DNA of 32,844 nucleotides from Clostridiales bacterium (GTDB lineage Bacteria; Bacillota; Clostridia; Oscillospirales; Acutalibacteraceae), in NCBI GenBank assembly GCA_019418545.1, contig DYBQ01000008.1, positions 29,968 to 62,811 of the forward strand, given 5' to 3'. The translations under genes and the position numbers were made by a program. The notes beneath the pieces are model-generated. The model saw only the letters and a list, made by a program, of their open reading frames with translations. It searched no databases and was not told the DNA's origin. This document shows positions 7,544-15,885 of the stretch, in pieces; the stretch's first letter is position 1; the number at the start of each line of letters is the position of its first letter.

Positions 7544-8614
7544 TTATTCCCTGTCCAATATAACCGTAAATTTGCAGCCTCTTTCTTCCTTATTCTCTGC
7601 GGTAATACTTCCTTTACTAATGGTCAAAATACGTTTGACCAGTGCAAGTCCCAGTCCGTTTCCTTCCTGTTTGTGAGAACTGTCTTCCTGATAAAATTTA
7701 TCAAATAAACGGTTTCGCACATCTTCTGAAAATCCAGGACCTTCATCCTCCACTGTAAACAAAATCTGCTTATCCTTTTGGTACAAACGAATGGTTATTA
7801 CCCCTTTTTGGGGGCTGAATTTGATGGCATTCCCTATCAGATTATCCCATACATGGTGCATTAGGCTTTCATTACCCAAATATGTTATTTCGTCCATGAC
7901 TACATCGAATTCAATCTCTTTCTCAGTCCATGCGTTTTCTAATGCCAAAATGGATTGACGGATTTGCTCGTCTAAACTAAACGGTACACGATGAGTGGAG
8001 ATTGTTTGATTTTCCAGTTTTGAAAGAAGCAAGATGTTACTAACTGTTGTAGAAAGTCGTCTGGTATTAAAAAGAATCCTTTCTATATATTCGTTTTCTA
8101 CTTCATCAATATTATCCGTGCTTTGCAAAAGAGTAGTATATCCTTCAATGGCGTTAATCGGCGTTTTGATTTCATGAGAAACACTGGAAACAAAATCAGA
8201 TTGCAGCATCTCGGTAGAGCTCAATTCCTGTGTCATCAAATTGAAGCCCGCATAAAGTTCCTGTATCTCTATAGAGGTTGACTTTGTTTCCAGCACTGTA
8301 TTCAATTCACCATCCGCCACTTTTCTCATGGCTTCGCGTAGTTTGGTAATGGGTTCAAAAATAATTTTAGACAAAAATCTTGCTGCAATGGTGCCGATAA
8401 TTAATGCATAGAGATTGAGCTGCAAAAAAAGAGGAATGTGAGTAGAAAAGGAAAAGAGCCACTCCATAAATTGAGCTATTCCAAAAGCCGACAAGATACT
8501 AAACATGACCAGCATTCCAACCGACAGCGTTAGTCTCGTTCGCAGGCTTAATCTGATATGCTTTGGAGGCTCCCTTAATTTATCGTATTTTTCCTTAGCT
8601 TTTGTTGCTTTCAT
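7544..8614 (-). CDS. Membrane sensor histidine kinase, HisKA type
   Basis: This 356-residue kinase has two predicted membrane segments (about 27-50 and 62-80) with a very short extracellular loop, then a HAMP-like region (81-135). The HisKA H-box SHEIKTP carries the phosphoryl-accepting His147. The HATPase domain has an N-box (HHVWDNLIGNAIKFSP), EDEGPGFS and GNGLGLALVKRI. The short loop suggests it senses the membrane or a partner protein rather than a large ligand. It overlaps the response regulator gene by 4 bp (ATGA), so the two form an operon. No terminator is visible between its stop and the attL junction, so transcripts may run into the cotJC 3' part. Confidence 0.93.
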   Translation of the reverse strand: MKATKAKEKYDKLREPPKHIRLSLRTRLTLSVGMLVMFSILSAFGIAQFMEWLFSFSTHIPLFLQLNLYALIIGTIAARFLSKIIFEPITKLREAMRKVADGELNTVLETKSTSIEIQELYAGFNLMTQELSSTEMLQSDFVSSVSHEIKTPINAIEGYTTLLQSTDNIDEVENEYIERILFNTRRLSTTVSNILLLSKLENQTISTHRVPFSLDEQIRQSILALENAWTEKEIEFDVVMDEITYLGNESLMHHVWDNLIGNAIKFSPQKGVITIRLYQKDKQILFTVEDEGPGFSEDVRNRLFDKFYQEDSSHKQEGNGLGLALVKRILTISKGSITAENKEERGCKFTVILDRE

Positions 8615-9282
8615 AACTTTTCCACCTTATATCCCACGCCCCGCATGGTCACAATCCGAAAATCCTCATTTTCGCGCAATCTTTCCCTCAACCGCCCAAT
8701 ATGTACGTCAATAGTATGGGTATCACTATTGGAATCGTATCCCCATACATCATCCATAAGTTGCTGTCGTGTAAAAATTCTTCCGGGATAAGAGACTAAT
8801 TTGTAAAGCAACATAAATTCTTTTTGGGGAAGGACCATCTTCTTATCCCCAAATGTGACGGTAAAAGTGTCATATTCCAAAACTGTACCGCCAATGCTCT
8901 GCCTGCGTTCATGAATCATTTGCGCACGGCGCAGTAAAGCCTGTACGCGAAGAACCATTTCATTGACGTTAATGGGCTTGACCATATAATCATCGGTACC
9001 CGACAGAAACCCCATTCGCATATCGTCAAAAGCATCCTTGGCAGTAATCATTAAAATTGGGGTAGTGTTCCCTGCATCACGAAGGGAACGGACAAGTTCA
9101 TACCCATCCATTTTGGGCATCATGATATCAGAAATAATCAAATCATAATGCTCTTCTTCTATCGCGTCAAGAGCTTCCTTGCCATTAGATACTTCTTTTA
9201 CACTATACCCGTTTTTAATCAAAACATGGGCAAACAGATGGCGAAGCTCCCTGTCATCCTCGACAACCAAAATTTTTAACAT
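8611..9282 (-). CDS. OmpR-family response regulator
   Basis: This 223-residue regulator has a receiver domain with acidic pocket residues EDD (8-10), phosphoacceptor Asp52 in IISDIMMP and the conserved lysine in DDYMVKPI. Residues about 128-223 form a winged-helix DNA-binding domain (LLYKLVSYPGRIFTRQQL, then TIDVHIGRLRERL, ending MRGVGYKVEKL). It is the first gene of the pair with the kinase. The ATG at 9282 has an AGGGGG ribosome site 8 bases upstream. A promoter lies about 130 bp upstream with a palindrome in its spacer, which suggests autoregulation. Its targets are not evident. Confidence 0.95.
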   Translation of the reverse strand: MLKILVVEDDRELRHLFAHVLIKNGYSVKEVSNGKEALDAIEEEHYDLIISDIMMPKMDGYELVRSLRDAGNTTPILMITAKDAFDDMRMGFLSGTDDYMVKPINVNEMVLRVQALLRRAQMIHERRQSIGGTVLEYDTFTVTFGDKKMVLPQKEFMLLYKLVSYPGRIFTRQQLMDDVWGYDSNSDTHTIDVHIGRLRERLRENEDFRIVTMRGVGYKVEKL

Positions 9283-9409
9283 TTTGTCTACCCCCTAAGT
9301 TATGTTATCTTGTTTTTACTTTTTGAAAATTAACAGGTTCTATTGTGTCACTGGATATCATTCAAAAGCTACCGAAGTAGTGATTTCTTTTCATACAATA
9401 GTTGATATA

Positions 9410-9438
9410 ATAGTATTCAGATATCCGAATAATGTCAA
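9410..9438 (-). promoter_or_regulatory. Promoter of the two-component operon with a palindromic operator
   Basis: On the minus strand TTGACA (9433-9438) and TACTAT (9410-9415) are 17 bp apart, a strong sigma-A promoter. The spacer is nearly all an 18-bp palindrome, TATTCAGATATCCGAATA (9414-9431, plus strand), symmetric at 16 of 18 positions. A dimeric repressor or the response regulator itself could bind there. Confidence 0.75.
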
Positions 9439-9533
9439 TCATTCAGAAAAACTTTTAAGCCTTAGTGCAACTGTAATCGCGTCGATAAGGTGAGTTGTTT
9501 TTTCTAAAGTGATTGCCCATAGTAAACCAGCAG

Positions 9534-9599
9534 AAATACGCCTGCATTTGCACAGTATATGTAAATTCACAACAATACTGTGCTTTTGCAGGCGTATTT
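9534..9599. terminator. Long stepped hairpin, probable terminator of the radical SAM gene
   Basis: The outer stem AAATACGCCTGCA (9534-9546)/TGCAGGCGTATTT (9587-9599) is 13 bp and perfect. The inner stem GCACAGTAT (9550-9558)/ATACTGTGC (9575-9583) is 9 bp and perfect. The T-run is better on the plus strand (TATTTTTATC) than on the minus strand, although the gene it would terminate is on the minus strand. A small RNA or a retained mobile-element end are alternatives. Confidence 0.5.
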
Positions 9600-9682
9600 T
9601 TATCATTCAATATTCTAATTGTTCATGGGAAACAGCCAAATTTATATTGTTTTCCCGGCAAAATGTCAAAGCTGCCTACAAA

Positions 9683-11065
9683 TTATCCTTTCTTTGCACA
9701 GGAACTACAGCCAACACAGGAATGGCTATTCTCCCAAAGTTCATTGGCCTTGGGTACCCAACGGTCTGCATATGGCTTACATTTTTTATATAGGTCATCG
9801 ATATCTTCCGGAGACTGCATATCGGTGGAATGTGCCCCAGAACGTTTCACCATCTCACGCAGAGCTTCGGGATTTTCCAGCATGGGACAGGGGCGCAGCA
9901 TATTTTTATTGAAAGGCTGCCCTTCCTTATACGCCATAAACAGGGGACGTTTATACGCTTCCAGCAGGGTATGTTCCCGAATGTTGGAATCCGCATAGTG
10001 GATAAACGCACAGGGTTCGATATCGCCATTGGCATTGATGTGCAAATAATTGCGGCCGCCGGCAATACAACCGCCCACATATTCGCCGTCATGCTGAAAA
10101 TCAATGGTAAAAATCGGCTTGGTATCTCTATAAGCGCGGATGCGGTTGTACATAATCTCACGCTGCTCGGGAGTGGGAAGCAGTTCCGGGACTGCGTCGT
10201 TTCCAACAGGCATATAATGGAAGAACCAAGCGAATTTGGCCCCCATTTCAACCAGCATATCCATATATTCCTCCGAGCTCAAAGAGTCCACATTGGCAGA
10301 GGTATAGCAGCAGGAAGCACCAAAGGGAAGTTTTTTCGCCTGCAAGAGACGCATAGCCTGCATGACCTTTTGATAGGTCCCTTTTCCGCGTCTGGAATCG
10401 GTGGCTTCTTCAAAGCCTTCGATGCTGATGGCCGGAATAAAGTTCTTTACCCGGAGCATTTCGTCGGCAAATTTTTCATCAATCAGAGTACCGTTGGTGA
10501 AAGCAAGAAATTCACAATCGGGGTGCGCTTCACAAAGCCGGATAATATCATCCTTGCGGACAAGTGGCTCGCCGCCGGAGAAAATATACATATAGGTACC
10601 CATTTGCGTTCCCTGCCGAATAATGTCGTCCAACACCTCATATTCCAGGTTCAGCTGATGCCCGTATTCGGCTGCCCAGCAGCCGGTGCATTTCAGGTTA
10701 CAGGCAGAGGTAAGGTCCATCAGGATGGCCCAGGGGATGTTGCACCCATGTTCTGCTTTCCATTGTTCCTGGCGGCCGTATCCTACTAAAGAGGTATTGA
10801 CGATAAAGTTCTCGAAAAACACTTTGCGGACCTCAGGGTCAATGTCGGTCCAAAGGCTTTTCATAAGCTGATACCAGTTGTTGTCAGGATTGCTAATGAT
10901 ATTTCTGAATACATTACGCTGGCTGAGAAATCTATCATCTCTGTCAAACTTATCGGCCCATGCCAACAGCTTTGGCAGGCTCTTGTCAGGGTCTTCGTCC
11001 AGATATTTCAGAATCTGCTTAACCGCAAAGGCCTGCATATTCTCTTTCATGGTTTTATCGCTCAT
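9683..11065 (-). CDS. Radical SAM protein with C-terminal cysteine cluster
   Basis: This 460-residue protein has a helical N-terminal domain (about 1-105). The radical SAM core follows, with the [4Fe-4S] motif CNLKCTGC (Cys122, 126, 129), the SAM-binding YIFSGGEPL, and later GGCIAGGRNYLHINANGDIEPC of a SPASM-like region. The C-terminus ends SHSCVGCSSCAKKG, which could hold an extra cluster. The ATG at 11065 was chosen for the AAAGGA 8 bases upstream; an ATG at 11074 lies too close to it. No substrate peptide or maturation partner is encoded nearby, so the substrate is unknown. The gene diverges from the P-type ATPase gene. Confidence 0.88.
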   Translation of the reverse strand: MSDKTMKENMQAFAVKQILKYLDEDPDKSLPKLLAWADKFDRDDRFLSQRNVFRNIISNPDNNWYQLMKSLWTDIDPEVRKVFFENFIVNTSLVGYGRQEQWKAEHGCNIPWAILMDLTSACNLKCTGCWAAEYGHQLNLEYEVLDDIIRQGTQMGTYMYIFSGGEPLVRKDDIIRLCEAHPDCEFLAFTNGTLIDEKFADEMLRVKNFIPAISIEGFEEATDSRRGKGTYQKVMQAMRLLQAKKLPFGASCCYTSANVDSLSSEEYMDMLVEMGAKFAWFFHYMPVGNDAVPELLPTPEQREIMYNRIRAYRDTKPIFTIDFQHDGEYVGGCIAGGRNYLHINANGDIEPCAFIHYADSNIREHTLLEAYKRPLFMAYKEGQPFNKNMLRPCPMLENPEALREMVKRSGAHSTDMQSPEDIDDLYKKCKPYADRWVPKANELWENSHSCVGCSSCAKKG

Positions 11066-11169
11066 GGTAGACATCCTTTCTAAAAATACGGCTTTCGCCT
11101 TGTTTTGTCCTCCATGATAAAAGCACTTCTTCAACTCATATTCAATTCTTCCTCAACGATTGTTGATGT

Positions 11170-11185
11170 ACTGTTGAATAACAGT
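11170..11185. promoter_or_regulatory. Palindrome in the radical SAM/P-ATPase divergent region
   Basis: ACTGTTGAATAACAGT is a perfect inverted repeat with 6-bp arms and a 4-base centre, about 70 bp upstream of the P-ATPase start. Near-consensus promoter hexamers around it are weak, so I call it only a possible operator for the divergent genes. Confidence 0.4.
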
Positions 11186-11253
11186 TTAATAATATTGTCT
11201 ATACTCTGTAAGGAAGGTACTACCAAACCATATTATGAATGGAGGAAATGAAA

Positions 11254-13869
11254 TTGTCACCTCACAGTGAGTCCATAAGCAACGTCTTAAAACATCTTGC
11301 CGTTAACCAAACTACAGGCCTGTCATCTGCAGATGTATCTGCTAGAAGAAGCAAGTATGGAGAAAATAAACTCCGTGAAAAGAAAAAGAAAACCACTTTT
11401 CAGCGTTTTCTGGAACAGTTCAAGGATGTCATGATTCTCATCTTGATTGCTGCCGCGATTATCTCTTTTGTTGTTATATGCATTGAAAAGAATTGGGGAG
11501 AACTCTTTGAGCCAGCACTGATTTTGCTCATCGTGATTCTTAACGCAATTATGGGTGTATATCAAGAAGGCAAAGCGGAAAAGGCGCTGGACGCTTTAAA
11601 AAATATGTCTGCCCCTCATGCTCGTGTTATACGTAACGGCAAAGAAGAAATCATTGCTGCCGCCGAACTGGTTCCCGGCGATATCATACGCTTGGAGGCT
11701 GGAGATTTTGTCCCCGCAGACGCAAGGCTCCTACACAGCGTAAGCCTTAAAAGTGAGGAATCAGCCCTGACTGGTGAATCGGTTCCCTCTGAGAAGGATG
11801 CTGGTGCCCAAGTCTCCGAGAAAGCAGCTCTTGGTGATCGTAATAATATGGTCTTTTCCGGCTGCAGCATTACCTATGGCACTGCCACCGCTGTAGTTAC
11901 CGCAACAGGGATGGATACCGAAATGGGAAAAATTGCAAATCTTCTGGAGCATGAAGAAGAAATGCAGACCCCTTTGCAGCAGAAGCTTGCAAAGCTGGGA
12001 AAATATCTCGGTATTATGGCCCTTGCTGCCTGCGCCATCATTTTTGTGGTAGGCCTTGTCAATGGCATCCCGGTTCTCGAAATATTCATGACAGCTGTAT
12101 CGTTGGCTGTATCCGCTATTCCTGAAGGATTGCCCGCCATCGTGACCATTGTGCTGTCTATCGGTGTACAGCGGATGGTCAAGAAAAACGCATTAATCCG
12201 TAAGCTTCCCGCTGTGGAAACCTTGGGAAGCGCTTCGGTCATCTGTTCGGACAAAACCGGCACTTTAACACAAAACCGTATGACTTTGATTAGTGCTTAT
12301 TCCGACGGATATCTGGACCCTGAAAACATTAGCAGCAATAACACGGAAAATATCCGTAAGCTTTTGCTCTATGGTACTCTCTGCTGCGATGGTTCTGTCA
12401 CTTTTAACGGCAGCGAAGAGCTTCATATTGGTGACCCCACCGAAACCGCCATTGTTCTGGCAGCGCATAAAAACGGTATGCCCAAGGACGAACTGAACAA
12501 AAAATACCCTCGTCTGGCAGAGATTCCCTTTGATTCAAACCGTAAGTTGATGACCACCGTCAACAAAATCGACGGTAAAAATGTCGTGATTGTCAAAGGT
12601 GCATTTGATGTCATGGAGCCGCTGTGCGTCAAGGGCGATATAAAGACGGCAAGGTCTATCACGGAGTCCATGAGCGAAAAGGCATTGCGTGTTCTTGCAA
12701 TCGCATATAAAGAAATTGAGACTGTCCCCGAAGAACCCACTTCTGAAGAGCTGGAAAATGGGCTTACCTTTATGGGACTTGTGGGGATGATTGACCCACC
12801 AAGACCCGAAGCCAAAGAGGCAGTTGCCGTGTGCCGAAAAGCCGGTATCAAGCCTGTTATGATTACTGGCGACCATGTGGTGACCGCGTCGGCTATTGCA
12901 CAGGAATTGGGAATCCTTGGGGAAGGAGACCGTGCGATTACTGGCACAGAACTGGACGCTATGACCGACCGGGAGCTGGATACACAGGTGGAAAACATTG
13001 CAGTTTACGCCCGCGTATCTCCCGAAAACAAAATCCGCATTGTCAAGGCCTGGCAGCGGAAAGGGCAGGTGGTATCCATGACCGGCGATGGCGTTAATGA
13101 TGCGCCGGCTTTGAAAGCTGCCGACATCGGCTGTGCCATGGGCATCACCGGTACAGACGTTGCCAAGGGTGCTTCTGATATGACTTTGACAGATGATAAT
13201 TTTGCCACCATTGTAGACGCAGTCCGTGAAGGCCGCGGCATTTACGCCAATATCAAAAAGGTGGTAGGCTTCCTGCTGGGCACCAATATCGGTGAAGTCA
13301 TCACAGTATTTATGGCCATGCTGCTGTGGCACAAAACGCCTTTATTATCCATGCAGCTTCTTTGGATAAACCTCGTCACCGATTCTATGCCGGCCATCGC
13401 TTTGGGAATGGAAGCAGTGGAATCTGATGTCATGGAGCATAAGCCGAAGCCGAAAAATGAAGGGATTTTTGCCAATGGACTTGGAGTCCGAGTCGTGCTG
13501 CAAGGTATCATGTTCGCCATACTCTCTTTGGTTGGCTTTAAGCTGGGCGAAAACATGACTGGCACGTTGGAGGGCGGCCAGACCATGGCATTTATAGTGC
13601 TTTCCCTCTCGCAGATTGTTCAGGCATTCAATATGCGTTCGGAACATTCCTTGTTTAAAATCGGGCCTTTTTCGAACCATAAACTCAACTGGGCCGCACT
13701 TGTCTCTGTCTTATTGGTTGCGCTTGTGCTGTTTACACCAATACGAATTGCTTTCAATCTGGTGATTCTCCCTGCACAGCTGTACCTTATCGCTCTGGGG
13801 TTAATCCTTGTTCCAATTGTAGTTATGGAGCTTTCAAAAGCCTTGGGGCTGATTAAACACACGCACTGA
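11254..13869 (+). CDS. Ca2+-type (P2) P-type ATPase
   Basis: This roughly 871-residue cation pump resembles the bacterial SERCA/PMCA group. An N-terminal cation-ATPase domain precedes two membrane segments. The actuator loop has LTGES, and the fourth membrane segment has AIPEGLPA, which is typical of calcium sites. The phosphorylated aspartate is in CSDKTGTLTQ (about residue 333), and TGDGVNDAPALK forms the hinge. About six C-terminal membrane segments follow (NIGEVITVF, LLWINLVTDSMPA). The start is uncertain: GGAGG at 11241-11245 favours TTG at 11254 (8-base spacing) over ATG at 11248 (2 bases) or 11239. It probably exports Ca2+ or Mn2+, but the ion cannot be settled from sequence. Confidence 0.92.
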   Translation: MSPHSESISNVLKHLAVNQTTGLSSADVSARRSKYGENKLREKKKKTTFQRFLEQFKDVMILILIAAAIISFVVICIEKNWGELFEPALILLIVILNAIMGVYQEGKAEKALDALKNMSAPHARVIRNGKEEIIAAAELVPGDIIRLEAGDFVPADARLLHSVSLKSEESALTGESVPSEKDAGAQVSEKAALGDRNNMVFSGCSITYGTATAVVTATGMDTEMGKIANLLEHEEEMQTPLQQKLAKLGKYLGIMALAACAIIFVVGLVNGIPVLEIFMTAVSLAVSAIPEGLPAIVTIVLSIGVQRMVKKNALIRKLPAVETLGSASVICSDKTGTLTQNRMTLISAYSDGYLDPENISSNNTENIRKLLLYGTLCCDGSVTFNGSEELHIGDPTETAIVLAAHKNGMPKDELNKKYPRLAEIPFDSNRKLMTTVNKIDGKNVVIVKGAFDVMEPLCVKGDIKTARSITESMSEKALRVLAIAYKEIETVPEEPTSEELENGLTFMGLVGMIDPPRPEAKEAVAVCRKAGIKPVMITGDHVVTASAIAQELGILGEGDRAITGTELDAMTDRELDTQVENIAVYARVSPENKIRIVKAWQRKGQVVSMTGDGVNDAPALKAADIGCAMGITGTDVAKGASDMTLTDDNFATIVDAVREGRGIYANIKKVVGFLLGTNIGEVITVFMAMLLWHKTPLLSMQLLWINLVTDSMPAIALGMEAVESDVMEHKPKPKNEGIFANGLGVRVVLQGIMFAILSLVGFKLGENMTGTLEGGQTMAFIVLSLSQIVQAFNMRSEHSLFKIGPFSNHKLNWAALVSVLLVALVLFTPIRIAFNLVILPAQLYLIALGLILVPIVVMELSKALGLIKHTH

Positions 13870-13878
13870 TTCATGCTC

Positions 13879-13910
13879 AAACAAGCCGCCCTGACCCGGC
13901 GGCTTGTTTT
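13879..13910 (+). terminator. Intrinsic terminator of the P-ATPase gene
   Basis: AAACAAGCCGCC (13879-13890) pairs with GGCGGCTTGTTT (13898-13909) over 12 bp with a seven-base loop and ends in TTTT. It begins 10 bp past the ATPase stop. Confidence 0.88.
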
Positions 13911-13932
13911 GAGTTAAAAATATGGTGAACCA

Positions 13933-13955
13933 ATGAACGATAAAGGAAAAAAATA
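13933..13955 (+). other. Possible -1 frameshift site at the start of the TVP38-like gene
   Basis: An ATG at 13933 opens MNDKGKK in a frame that then meets seven consecutive A (13947-13953), read as A AAA AAA, a classic -1 slippery heptamer. A -1 shift continues as IRNSILRFLPMAICLC, directly into the membrane protein frame. That frame has no ATG, GTG or TTG before 13983 and no ribosome site there. The alternatives are translation from an ATA at 13953 behind AAAGGA, or a one-base deletion in the A-run. Confidence 0.45.
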
Positions 13956-13982
13956 CGAAATTCGATTCTGCGCTTTCTGCCT

Positions 13983-14612
13983 ATGGCAATCTGTCTTTGC
14001 CTTATGGGAATTTATCTATTCTCTGATACAAAAATTACTGCTGAAAGCGTTGTCACATATGCGCCAAAAACACCCTTACTTGCAGCTATCTTTTTACTTT
14101 TCCTGTATGCAGCGAAAAGTCTCACGGTTTTCATGCCAATTATCATCCTGCATATTGCGGGGGGATTTTTGTTTTCCACGCCGCTGGCGTTAATTGTCAA
14201 TATAGCAGGTACGTCCATTACTTTTGTGCTGCCGTATTTGGTAGGAAGATTTTCTGGCGCTGATGCTATGGAACATGTACATAGGAAAGTCCCCCAAATT
14301 GAAAAAATCGTATCGCGAATCGGCAACGACAGCTTCTTTCTCAGCTTTATTTTGCGTGCAGTATCCTGTTTGCCTGGTGATGTTGTCAGTATGTTTTTGG
14401 GCGCCAAGCGAGTACCTTTTTCAAGCTATTTTTTAGGGAGCTTCCTTGGTACGCTGCCGGGCATTATTACTGAAACTCTAATTGGTTTTAGCATTACAGA
14501 CCCTTCATCTCCTATGTTCTGGATTTCGTTTGGGCTCACTGTACTGATTAATGTTGGCTCGGTTACCGGATACGTGATATGGGACCATAAAAAACGAAAA
14601 AATGAGACATGA
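13983..14612 (+). CDS. TVP38/TMEM64 (DedA-like, VTT-domain) membrane protein
   Basis: The 209 residues from the first in-frame ATG contain four to five membrane segments and the VTT/SNARE-associated core: MPIIILHIAGGFLFSTPLALIVN, a segment ending VLPYLVGRFSG, then RAVSCLPGDVVSMFLGAKRVPFSSYFLGSFLGTLPG. Such proteins are thought to move or scramble lipids, including undecaprenyl phosphate, across the membrane; the role here is inferred. The ATG at 13983 has no ribosome site. The true N-terminus may begin at 13933 after a -1 shift (see separate entry), adding a basic leader before the first membrane segment. It is followed by the AI-2E-type permease on the same strand. Confidence 0.8.
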   Translation: MAICLCLMGIYLFSDTKITAESVVTYAPKTPLLAAIFLLFLYAAKSLTVFMPIIILHIAGGFLFSTPLALIVNIAGTSITFVLPYLVGRFSGADAMEHVHRKVPQIEKIVSRIGNDSFFLSFILRAVSCLPGDVVSMFLGAKRVPFSSYFLGSFLGTLPGIITETLIGFSITDPSSPMFWISFGLTVLINVGSVTGYVIWDHKKRKNET

Positions 14613-14637
14613 GCCGCCAAAAAACAGGCGATGTCTC
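14604..14637 (+). repeat. Hairpin between the TVP38-like and AI-2E-like genes
   Basis: GAGACAT (14604-14610) pairs with ATGTCTC (14631-14637), and inside it CGCC (14615-14618) pairs with GGCG (14627-14630). The stop codon of the upstream gene lies in the left arm. There is no T-run, so it more likely adjusts mRNA processing or stability than termination. Confidence 0.5.
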
Positions 14638-14697
14638 GCTTAAAGTGTGTAAATATCCGGCACAAGGAGCCGGGAGAAACTTGAAGGAGGCTTGCAT

Positions 14698-15837
14698 ATG
14701 GAGCTTAGCAAAGAACAAATGAAAAAACTGTCCAAGTGGCTGATTGGAATCGTTACAGCCTGCATCCTAGTCTATCTTGGCATTCAACATATCGGTGTGG
14801 TCGCCAGTGCGGTATCCTGGATTGTAGACCTGATTTGGCCACTTATCCTTGGTTTCTTTTTTGCGCTGATTTTGAACGTACCATTGCGTTTCTTTGAAAC
14901 GCGCATCTGGAAAAAAACCAATAGGCCCATCCTGCAAAAGCTGCGCAGACCTGTTTCTTTTATAATCTCTCTTTTGGTAATCCTTGCTGTCATTGTGGGT
15001 GTTGTCTTGCTGGTCATACCGGAACTTGTGAATGCTATAAAAGTGATTTCACAAAGCGTCATGGGACTTATCAATGAGCTCAGTGCCATGGACGAAGCGG
15101 AACTGGCAGAACTCCCGTTTGGAAATGCGCTGTTGAGCATTGACTGGGACGAACTTCTCAATTCGTTGCAGACCTGGCTGAAAGACCAGAGCGGGAACAT
15201 CATGGATACCGCATTTGGCACCATAGGCTCCATCGTTGGTGGGGTATTCAACTTCTTTATGGCGTTTATTTTTGCCATCCATGTTCTATTTGGAAAAGAA
15301 AAGTTAAAAAAGCAAGCCACTCGTTTGATTCAAGCCTGGTTTCCAAAAGGATTCGGTTCCTGGTTTATCCATGCCGCCTCTGTTGCCAACACCAACTTCC
15401 GGAATTTCGTATCTGGACAAACACTGGAAGCGATGATTCTGAGTTCTCTTTGTATAATCGGTATGCTGATTCTCCGTCTTCCTTACGCTCCCATGATTGG
15501 CGCGCTGGTGGGGGTTACCGCGTTTATCCCAATCGTTGGTGCTTGGATAGGCGCTATCGTCGGTGCATTTATGATTTTTACGATAGACCCCATCAAAGCG
15601 GTTATTTTTGTCATTTTCCTACTGATTCTACAGCAGGTGGAGGGGAATATTATATACCCGAGAGTCATGGGCAGCCGTGTAAACCTACCGGGTATTTGGA
15701 TTCTGGCTGCAGTCACCATTGCTGGCGGTATCGCCGGTCCTGCTGGAATGCTGCTTTCCGTACCCATTTCCTCCACTATCTATGTCCTTGTGCGTGAAGC
15801 TACCCAAAAACGGGAACAAAAACTTGGTATTAAATAA
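14698..15837 (+). CDS. AI-2E family membrane transporter
   Basis: This 379-residue protein has about seven to eight hydrophobic segments. A long amphipathic stretch (about 110-165) lies between the second pair of helices. The C-terminal block of the family reads IIGMLILRLPYAPMIGALVG, then FIPIVGAWIGAIVGAF, then QQVEGNIIYPRVMGSRVNLPG. Members export varied solutes (AI-2, Na+/Li+ or unknown); the substrate is not predictable. ATG 14698 has AAGGAGG 7 bases upstream and is preferred over TTG 14692. It lies about 85 bp after the TVP38-like gene and probably shares its transcript. Confidence 0.9.
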   Translation: MELSKEQMKKLSKWLIGIVTACILVYLGIQHIGVVASAVSWIVDLIWPLILGFFFALILNVPLRFFETRIWKKTNRPILQKLRRPVSFIISLLVILAVIVGVVLLVIPELVNAIKVISQSVMGLINELSAMDEAELAELPFGNALLSIDWDELLNSLQTWLKDQSGNIMDTAFGTIGSIVGGVFNFFMAFIFAIHVLFGKEKLKKQATRLIQAWFPKGFGSWFIHAASVANTNFRNFVSGQTLEAMILSSLCIIGMLILRLPYAPMIGALVGVTAFIPIVGAWIGAIVGAFMIFTIDPIKAVIFVIFLLILQQVEGNIIYPRVMGSRVNLPGIWILAAVTIAGGIAGPAGMLLSVPISSTIYVLVREATQKREQKLGIK

Positions 15838-15874
15838 AAATAACAACCAAGAGCCATAGTCCCGGTTGTTATTT
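15838..15874. terminator. Bidirectional terminator between the permease gene and the glycan operon
   Basis: AAATAACAACC (15838-15848) and GGTTGTTATTT (15864-15874) pair perfectly over 11 bp. T-runs follow on the minus strand (TATTTTTATTT) and, more weakly, on the plus strand. Convergent genes on both sides use it. Confidence 0.82.
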
Positions 15875-15885
15875 GAAAACAACTA

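Larger units (their letters stand above)
9283..9682. other. 400-bp intergenic region between response regulator and radical SAM gene
   Basis: It contains the two-component promoter (9410-9438), a leader of about 130 bases with no recognised riboswitch, and a long hairpin (9534-9599). I see no supported gene in it; the short open frames have no ribosome site or family resemblance. Confidence 0.6.

Noticed and set aside
13933..14193. 86-codon ORF from ATG 13933 read without frameshift
   Set aside because: Past the A-run it reads through the membrane-protein gene in another frame and resembles nothing. Only its first seven codons may be used.
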